DNA from: Dimorphilus gyrociliatus
Taxonomy: Eukaryota; Annelida; Polychaeta; Dinophilidae
Direction of reading: 5' to 3'
Assembly (NCBI GenBank): GCA_904063045.1
Contig: CAJFCJ010000019.1
Location: 2,123,700 to 2,187,699 of the forward strand
Length of the DNA stretch: 64,000 bases
How positions within the stretch are numbered: position 1 is the first letter of the stretch; each line of letters begins with the position of its first letter. The position numbers and the translations under genes are program-made. Below are positions 56,855 to 64,000 of the stretch, one piece after another. The notes under the pieces were generated by a model. That model saw nothing but the letters and a program-made list of their open reading frames with translations. It was not told the origin of the DNA and ran no database searches.

Positions 56855-58399
56855 TTAATGGTTTTTTGATATTTTCTCTTTGGACGATGATGGAGGATTA
56901 ATTGGATCGAGAATTTTTGTTGAGAATAGCTCTGATGGTTGATAATTGATGTAGAATAATTTTTGTCTACTTTTTTCATATACGACGTCTAAGACTGCTC
57001 CACTTACTTCTAAAGTTGCGAGGTGTTCACCTCTTTGTGTGAAAAGGTGCATTTGTTTTGCTTCGTAATCGGCAACTATTAATTCTCCTCGGTCTGATAG
57101 ACACATACCTCGGGGATGTTTTATTATTCCTGATGTTGCGTATTTCATTACTGTTGAATTCTTTGAATAATTGAAAATGAGCATTAATTCTTGAGCAGTC
57201 AGGCAAGTAACACCAATAAAGGTTTCTGTTCCGCATACTGTAAGATCGTTAGAATATTCTAATTTACCAAATGGTAACACCATACTCCAACGTTTCTCTT
57301 GACACATTGGACTCCAGACTGCTAAAACTCCTTCGCCTTGGGCGTTCATTCCACCGAGTATTACGTCGCCGTTGTGTCTTGTAAAGACGCTGTGTACGCT
57401 ATGAATCTCCTCCAGCTCTGTCAGTTGAAAGGGTTGCTGATCAGTTTCGGATCTATGCCACAGTGTATTATCTTCTTCCACCCTGGCCACCCAATAAATT
57501 CTTCCATCGGGTGAACAGGTTGCCGAAATAGTCTCTTCATTATGAAAGATATCAACCAGCTCCCCACGAAAAGTATAAATAGCCAAGTAACGATTTGAGC
57601 CAATCATTAAACCCCTTTGATTGGGCGCCAAAGATATGCAATGTACCGAACCCTCTCCCAATGGTCGACCGTGCCTTGAATGATCAACTGAAAGTACTCC
57701 CAATTGACTCGAAGCGGCGGCCGTTATTGGTGCCCAACGAAATCCTAACTTTCCCGGTCGAATTACGTCTGGTTTGGTCATTTTGGCCAAATGCATTATT
57801 AATTGTTTAACCTCATTCGTGAGTCTTTGACTGTTAGCATGATTTTGTAGATCAATGACGTGCGCTCTCCTAGCTGATATTTCCTGATTATGGTTAAGAA
57901 CTTTGAATTGCTCCCTTTCGACATGCTTCGTCAGTTCTTGATATTCTTCCCTCGCTTTTTGCAGTAGAGCTTTCTCTTCGTGCGCTATTAAAGCAATCTG
58001 CTGCTCATGCCATTGCCTTCTGGATGTAGCCGCTTCTTTAATCTTTTTCTCGACTGAAGCTAAATTACCGTCAACTTTGTCCCTATCAATCTTTTGAATA
58101 TTGTCGATCTTTAGTCTTTCCAGTATTTCGTGACAATTGATTAAATCGCTCTCCAGTTCCGTAAGTATCTTTTCAGCCTCTTGAATTCTATGATCTCGAT
58201 GACCATCGCAATTATCGCAATGCCACGTAAAACATTCCGTACACCATTTAGTGCATAAGACATTAGAATGAAGTAGACATGTGACACGACGCTCCATTTT
58301 ACATAGTTTACTAGCTATTCTCTCTTTGGGATGGTTTGTGTGATTTACCTGGCTTTCCCTTTTCGACATGTTGGGAGTTTGTATGCTGACACTGCTCAT
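56855..58399 (-). CDS. B-box zinc-finger, coiled-coil, beta-propeller-like protein
   Basis: Single exon, 514 aa. A B-box (residues about 38-80: CLLHSNVLCTKWCTECFTWH, CDNCDGHRDH) is followed by a coiled coil (about 85-200, KKIKEAATSRRQWHEQ and REEYQELTKHVEREQ). The C-terminal 300 residues have beta-propeller character with repeated strands (HCISLAPNQRGLMIGSN, ATCSPDGRIYWVARV, HPRGMCLSDRGELIVADYE), as in NHL-type TRIM relatives. There is no RING before the B-box, so it belongs with RING-less TRIM-like proteins and is unlikely to be an E3 by itself. Start region MSSVSIQTPNMSKRE has a second Met at residue 11. The orthologue was not identified. Confidence 0.8.
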   Translation of the reverse strand: MSSVSIQTPNMSKRESQVNHTNHPKERIASKLCKMERRVTCLLHSNVLCTKWCTECFTWHCDNCDGHRDHRIQEAEKILTELESDLINCHEILERLKIDNIQKIDRDKVDGNLASVEKKIKEAATSRRQWHEQQIALIAHEEKALLQKAREEYQELTKHVEREQFKVLNHNQEISARRAHVIDLQNHANSQRLTNEVKQLIMHLAKMTKPDVIRPGKLGFRWAPITAAASSQLGVLSVDHSRHGRPLGEGSVHCISLAPNQRGLMIGSNRYLAIYTFRGELVDIFHNEETISATCSPDGRIYWVARVEEDNTLWHRSETDQQPFQLTELEEIHSVHSVFTRHNGDVILGGMNAQGEGVLAVWSPMCQEKRWSMVLPFGKLEYSNDLTVCGTETFIGVTCLTAQELMLIFNYSKNSTVMKYATSGIIKHPRGMCLSDRGELIVADYEAKQMHLFTQRGEHLATLEVSGAVLDVVYEKSRQKLFYINYQPSELFSTKILDPINPPSSSKEKISKNH

Positions 58400-58716
58400 T
58401 TTTCTTCTTTAATTAATTTTCTTTTATTTATAAATTCTTTAATTCGTTTTTAATTTTAAATATTTAGTATTGATGACGAAAGACTAACAACTAAACTTTA
58501 AATTTATTAACTATTCCCGCCTTTTTTTATTGCAGCGTCGCCGTTGGCAACCTGGTAAACAGTTTTGATCAGATCCGGTATTTTTTGACCTAGTGTTGAA
58601 TTTAGCTTTACCCAACAACAACAAATATTCTACATATCTCGTTGAATAATTAAATTTTCAGTCGTGAACTAAATTAAACTTCTAAACGTCTGACGTAGTA
58701 AACGATTGGTGAGAAG
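58400..58716 (+). promoter_or_regulatory. Divergent promoter with consensus RFX X-box
   Basis: At 58537-58551 the sequence GTCGCCGTTGGCAAC fits the RFX X-box consensus GTNRCC-N3-RGYAAC at every defined position. It lies about 165 bases upstream of the CCDC181/MAP9-like gene and 138 upstream of the B-box gene. RFX factors control ciliary genes in animals, which fits the plus-strand neighbour. Confidence 0.65.
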
Positions 58717-60863
58717 ATGACATCAAGGCCTTTACTAAGGCGGAGGCCGGCAAGTTCCAAAGTATTTCGTCAGGTTTATGATGATCGTTTAAAGGAGAAA
58801 TATGAAGAACTATGCGAACTAATACAAAAAACTCCAGGTCTGCCATGCGTTGAGAATGATCTATACGAAAAGGCTAAAAGAGCAATGAAAGTGTATGAGA
58901 GATCTCAAAGAGGATATTTACCAGATCCACTACCATTATCAAGGGCAGACAGGATTGGCAGGAAACCTTATTGTTGGCATGAAGAGCACGCCGATTTTGG
59001 TGTTCAAGTTGAAGGTATATCTATTTCACATAGTTTTTTATAATATTTATTCAAATCAATCTATTTATAGAACGTTGTGATAATTACCTTGGAGTACCAG
59101 AACATCAATACGTCACAACAACAGCTCGCCAAAGATTTTACTACGATAATGAATATCACAATGGAACTTTGGGAAATCAGACTAAGCCACTTTTACCTAT
59201 TAAGAAGAGAAGACCCTATTCTGCTGTAGTGACAAGGAAAAAGGCTAGCACTAAATTAGATGAAACTAAAATAAGCGGATCTTTAACTAGCCTATCTTCT
59301 TTGGAAGATGATAAAGACAAAGCTAATAAAGAGATATTTCATCGTTGGAATGCTAAAGATGACGATGTAATGAAGAAGTGGCTTAAGGAAAAAAGGAAAA
59401 TTGAAAAGCAAAAGAGAAAACTAAAGAAAAAGGAAATAAAAGAGAAAGAAGATAAAGAGAGAGAAGAAGAAGAGATCAAAAAGGAAAGACAACAGCAAGG
59501 TAAGAAAGCCTTTAAGGAATGGTCGCAAAGAAAACAAAAAGAAATACTTGATAGGAAAACTCAAATGCTAAAACAACAAGAAGAAGAGGAGAAGAGGGAG
59601 AGAGAAGAACAGAAGAGAATGGAAGTTCTATTTGAGGAATGGAAAAAGAGCAAGGAGAGAGAAAAGAAGCTGTTATCCAAAAGAAATAATGTTAACAATA
59701 AAATGGAGGAAGTTGGCTCTCCTAAGGACGACACAAATTTTCGAAATAATAAGGAGTTTCTAGAATGGGCCAGGAAAAAGAACAAGGAATTGTCTAAGGA
59801 AAAGAACGAGGATAATGGAACGAAATCTGAAGAAGTTGTAAATAAGAAAACAAGCGAAAGGAAGAAGAGATCTCATAGAAAAGCAAATCTTAAATCTGTG
59901 TCAAAAAAAGATGTTGAAAAATTATCGGAAAAATGTGATGAACTCAAGAAAAAGGATGATAAACTTCTTTCATCTGCTTCAAAGGATAAAGAAGAGAAGG
60001 ATGGCTTTTCAGTTAGGTCTACCGAAAAATATGAAGATGAATTAATAAAGCAAAACGAGGATTTAATTACGCAATTAGAACAGAAAGATAATTTAGAAAC
60101 AATTACACGTCTCGAGACCCAGATTGAAATCGATAAAAAGAACGCGGCGTTCAATGGGGACAGCTTATCAACAGGTAGAAGAAGTACAAAGGCTTTGCAA
60201 ATAGAACTCGTGGAACATTGGAATTCTTCTATGACTATTGATAATGAGGAATCACCATCCGTTTCAATATCATTCAATTCGAAAGACGATAATGACGAAG
60301 AGGAACCAATGAGTACAGGTTTTGAAGAGGTTAAACAAAGCATTGAGCAGCAACCTTCTGAAGAGGGTACTCTACCTGTAAATCATCCAACTGAAGAAGA
60401 TAAGGAAGACGTTTCAGATTCTAAAGAAACAACAGAACAAATAACCCATTCGAAAGACTCAGGAGCTGTTCTAAATGAGACTGAAGATCACTCTCAAAGT
60501 ACCCAATCTGAAGCAAACTTACGACAAAGTGTAAATCTAGAAAATGAAAACAATGATAACGTGTCAAATAGTAACAATAATGATAATAACAATAACAATA
60601 ATCTCAATAACGATAGTGAATCAACCAGTATTGAAACTAACCAGGTAGGTAAAATTGAAGATGAAAATCAACATTCCTCAGATACAGAAACCTCTCAAAT
60701 GAAAAACAATAGAACCGACGAACCTGAATCGACGACGATAGAAACTAAAGATGACGTCACAAATGAAAAAGCTGATACTGAAAAAGAGGAAGATTCAAAC
60801 TCCGAAAAGAATACTAAAGAAAATGAAATAGAAGACAAAGAAGAAAAAGACAAACAAGGTTAA
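58717..60863 (+). CDS. CCDC181/MAP9-like coiled-coil, axonemal-type protein
   Basis: Two exons (58717-59014, 59071-60863), 696 aa. The N-terminal 110 residues are folded-looking (YEELCELIQKTPGLPCVEND, YLPDPLPLSRADRIGRKPYC). A long charged coiled coil (about residues 170-330) carries the repeated W-motif of CCDC181, MAP9 and CCDC34: VMKKWLKEKRK, AFKEWSQRKQKE, LFEEWKKSKERE, EFLEWARKKNKE, spaced 30-45 residues. The rest is acidic and low-complexity with an Asn run near 60575. These relatives bind microtubules and sit in cilia or the spindle. An X-box lies in the promoter. The exact family member is uncertain. Confidence 0.7.
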
Positions 60864-61486
60864 AAAAAGAAACTGTTGGTAATATTTTTAAATTAACAAT
60901 AACATTAACAAAAACTCTATCTTTATATTTATCTAATAAAAAAAGATCAGACATAGTTTCAAGACTCTATATTAAACGTATTGCATAAATAAAGAATAGA
61001 ATACGTTATAGAACAAAATCCTCAAATATAAGCCTATTCTGATAATTTTGCCAAACACAAGTATAGAATTAATTGGGTAGGTGTGAATAATACATTAAAT
61101 AATATATACATAATAAATCATGATAGTCAATATTCTTATAATTTTTATAATATGGTAATGCCATCTTCAGTTGTTTTATTTTTCTTTCATTAATTCACCT
61201 TATAATACTTTTATATTAGATACGATAAGAAGAAATTGTCTATTATCTTTATTCAAATAGAGGACTATGATACTTTTTCAGAGTGTTCAAAACTAGTAAA
61301 ATATAAAGTTTCCTTTTTTTTCTTCATTTGATCTTATCCTAGAATTTACTCATAGCATAGAAACTTTTATGGTGTTACAATGTAAATATACTTTATAGTA
61401 TGCAGTATATATTTATTAAGATAATTGAAAAAATCTTGTTGAAAGTACACCATCTGTAATCTTATTGGTTGGTAACTGATACGGAC

Positions 61487-61533
<47 letters not shown>

Positions 61534-61688
61534 CCCCAGCTATAGCAAATATCATATTATTCAAAGGTATTCAACTTTAAAGAGTGATTTTTTACGATTC
61601 TTTTAAATATATATATAAAAAAGAGAAAGGTATATTTAAGGGAAAAAGAGAAAAATTGAAAAGGATTTGACACAAATTTTTCTTTTTA
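60864..61688. other. Convergent 3' flanks with microsatellites
   Basis: Between the coiled-coil gene stop and the dynein light chain stop. Contains the TC/TTTC tract listed separately; no gene seen. Confidence 0.4.
61489..61532. repeat. TC then TTTC microsatellite
   Basis: About fifteen TC units passing into four TTTC units, in intergenic DNA. Confidence 0.85.
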
Positions 61689-62415
61689 TCAATCTAAATA
61701 AACAGCATGAACAATACAAACGAGAAAAATTGAATCGTTCTTATATTCAACTGTCAGATAATTATCGCTCTGAGAATTCCATAAAGCTCTGGAGGCCATT
61801 CGAAAGCCTTGATCATTCACCTAAATAAATTCGTAGATTTCATGAGTAGTAATAGGTAATCATTAAACGATTAGTTGAAATGTGAAAGAAATATATAAGA
61901 GTTGTGACAAGAGAAGAGAAAGGTGAGAGAAAGAGGGAAGGAGCAAAGGAGAAATGAAAAGTAAAGGGGAAAGAAAACAAGCAGAATAATAATATTAATT
62001 AAATAAGTAATTAATGTATACTTACTTGACCGTACGCAATCTGTACGACATACTTGTATCTATCATATCCTAAATCTTTCATTCGATTCTTGGTCATATT
62101 CGTCAAAGAGCAAATTAGGCGAGGAGCCTCGCTGGGATCGTATCTTTTTCCGCAAAGAATAGGTTCAAAAAGAGTGTAGATAGCTTCGCGAGCTCTTGTA
62201 ACAGGGAATCTCTGGTCAGGTTCAGTTTTATAGGTATTCTCCAATTTAATTAAAGGCTTTTCGCTGACTCTATGTAAAGACATTCCTCTAGACATTCGTT
62301 TCAAACCAAACATCGCTGTAACACTTTGAGCAATATGCTTTAGACTGGACCTCTTCCTCTGAAGAGTCGTCGAAGCTATGCTAACTTTTCTTGAAGAGAT
62401 CTTACTTTCACTCAT
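61689..62415 (-). CDS. DYNLT5: DYNLT5/TCTEX1D-like dynein light chain
   Basis: Two exons (62415-62026, 61820-61689) give 173 aa. The long basic/Ser-rich N-terminus (residues 1-55) precedes a Tctex1 domain: LENTYKTEPDQRFPVTRARE, RLICSLTNMTKNRMKDLGYD, RYKYVVQIAYGQ in exon 1 and VNDQGFRMASRALWNSQSDN, then SIFLVCIVHAVYLD and stop in exon 2. The split falls exactly where related genes have GQ|V. The extended N-terminus matches the DYNLT4/5 (TCTEX1D4/1) group more than classic DYNLT1/3. These chains bind dynein, often in cilia. The second exon is short and easily missed. Confidence 0.92.
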
Positions 62416-63784
62416 TTTTCTTTTCCTTCCGTCTCGAAAGCGGCTTTATGACTTCGTCTGAACTAGATACAACAATAAATGAATAAAAGTCCACTGAACA
62501 AATATTAAGCACTGTTCAATAATTCTAATACGCTTGCCTTGATAAACATTCGTAAATTCCAATTGCTTAGCTATAATTTAAATATTATAAGTTACAAGAT
62601 ATGTATATATTATTGTTTTTAACAATAATATCAGCAAACTTAGACACTACTTATAAATAATTAATTGTAATTGCTCTTCGTTTACAAACAAACACACTCT
62701 TCTTCTCTCTTCTCTAGAAGTTTTTTTTTTACTTGAACAGTATAATGAAATACTGTAAATATAATCTATTCTTCCTATTCTTATTTTCTAGCTAGATATT
62801 GCTATCTCAATGATATTAGAATTTCTTTTACGCACTTCCACCTTTGCACAGTCGAAGACTTAAGGGTTAAATATTATAAAAAAGAAATAAAGATTTATTA
62901 AGTCAATTTATAGACTTATAAAAACATTACTTACACGTTAACGACAACGAGCAAGAGAGGGGCGGTAGAGGGGTGGTAAATAGGTGTTGGGAAATAGAAC
63001 AGAAAGTGAAAAATATAGGATTGGGAGGGAAGGGCAACTAATATACAATTTTAATAAGCGTTTATTATTTTCCAATTAATAACTGACAGTTCGGCAGACT
63101 TTAATGCGTCTTATTCCAATTCAAATAGACATATAATATAGAATTTTAAGATTTAACATGATCTTATTTCCCAATAGCTGTTATCTAAATACACATTTAT
63201 TTAATATGCAAAAATAAAAGACAGACACCCCTAATTCTCCCTATCAACACAGTTTTCAGACAAAATAACAACATTAAATCTACTATTTATTAATAAGGTC
63301 AAACGTAGGGAAAAATCATTATATACTTTTCTATGTATTGCTTTAGTTTCACAATAAGAAATGCAAGGGATAAGGATAATAAGGGAGTAGGTGAAAAATA
63401 AAAAAAAACTCTACTCACTTTGCAGTAACAACGTTCAATAAAGTTTCCAGTGAACGGTAGAAAATCTACATAAAGGTTTGAAAATGTAAAGTATACAAAA
63501 GTCAATCAATTGATCAACATTTTTCATTTACATTCTACCAACTTCGTTCAATTATTATCCTCTTTCATGATATTCAAGTTTATTAGACTATAATATATAA
63601 TTTTTTGAATTAAGTCAAAGTGTAATTTATAATCTAATAAATCATTATAGAAATCTATATTAGTCTTTTAAAGTTTTTTGTATAAATACTTTATTTATCC
63701 TAATTTTGAAATAAATATACTAACAATTATTTTATTTAGTGCGGTGTAATAGAGCAAATTCCGCTTCCTACTCTTCTCATTCTC

Positions 63785-63818
<34 letters not shown>

Positions 63819-64000
63819 GTCATAATGTAGTATTAATATGATAATATATCTTTTCAACGGGCAAGTTAACAAAAGGAATGTAATAATGAAAATCAAGTTA
63901 ATCTGATTAATCCATAAATTTATTAAAGATTTTGCGACTTTGTGAATTACTCAATAAATTACGATTGTTAGTAAATAAATAGTTATACTACTTTTAGGAT
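62416..64000. other. Intergenic end of window, no gene seen
   Basis: About 1.6 kb, AT-rich, including a CT microsatellite at about 63788-63818. Short frames (for example 63299-63505) have no recognisable content. No RNA gene seen. Confidence 0.4.
63788..63818. repeat. CT dinucleotide microsatellite
   Basis: About fifteen TC units near the window end. Confidence 0.85.

Overview
This is a compact, AT-rich nuclear genome segment from an animal. Genes are tightly packed, on both strands, and split by very short GT-AG introns (many 50-70 bases). The animal signature is strong: an innexin, a PRDM8-type regulator, Nemo-like kinase, a CatSper sperm-channel subunit, KCTD, SEC24, LYAR and a cytosolic tRNA-Arg. 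Innexin plus retention of many genes shared with vertebrates (TMEM94, TMEM104, STOML1, STYXL1, CATSPERD) points to a protostome with a reduced genome, most plausibly a lophotrochozoan such as a small annelid; that placement is inference. I rebuilt exons by eye from GT/AG sites, reading frame and family similarity; for nearly every multi-exon gene the summed coding length is a multiple of three.

Layout: 0-6 kb holds a small orphan gene (-), an ARB2A/FAM172A homologue (+), a 5'(3')-deoxyribonucleotidase (-) and the pseudophosphatase STYXL1 (-). 6-17 kb holds TMEM94 (+, 17 coding exons), KCTD2/5/17 (+), STOML1 (-) and TMEM104 (+). The deoxyribonucleotidase, TMEM94, KCTD and TMEM104 genes all have human counterparts in 17q25.1, so this looks like an old linkage block. 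17-24.6 kb holds a GC-rich, CpG-rich stretch leading into a short PRDM8, then an intronless Nemo-like kinase (-) and an innexin (-). A tRNA-Arg(ACG) lies at 25.8 kb.

27-32 kb is a nested locus. A small EGF-domain membrane protein (+) has a 4.2-kb first intron that contains, on the other strand, a whole CatSper-delta gene; that gene in turn holds a phase-compatible cassette coding for an F5/8 (discoidin/fucolectin-like) domain inside its beta-propeller region. 32.6-41.8 kb holds a Ser/Pro-rich orphan (-), a BTB protein with about 15 zinc fingers (+), a small single-pass membrane protein (+), a MARCH1/8-type membrane E3 ligase (+) and LYAR (+).

42.3-51.9 kb is the most unusual part: a cluster of five diverged RNF103-like genes. 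One copy has a complete RING-H2, one is a pseudogene, one is RING-less, one has a RING lacking a zinc ligand, and one divergently oriented copy is also RING-less. The window ends with SEC24C/D (+), a B-box/coiled-coil protein (-), a CCDC181/MAP9-like axonemal-type protein (+) with a consensus RFX X-box upstream, and a DYNLT5-like dynein light chain (-). The last 1.6 kb shows no gene.
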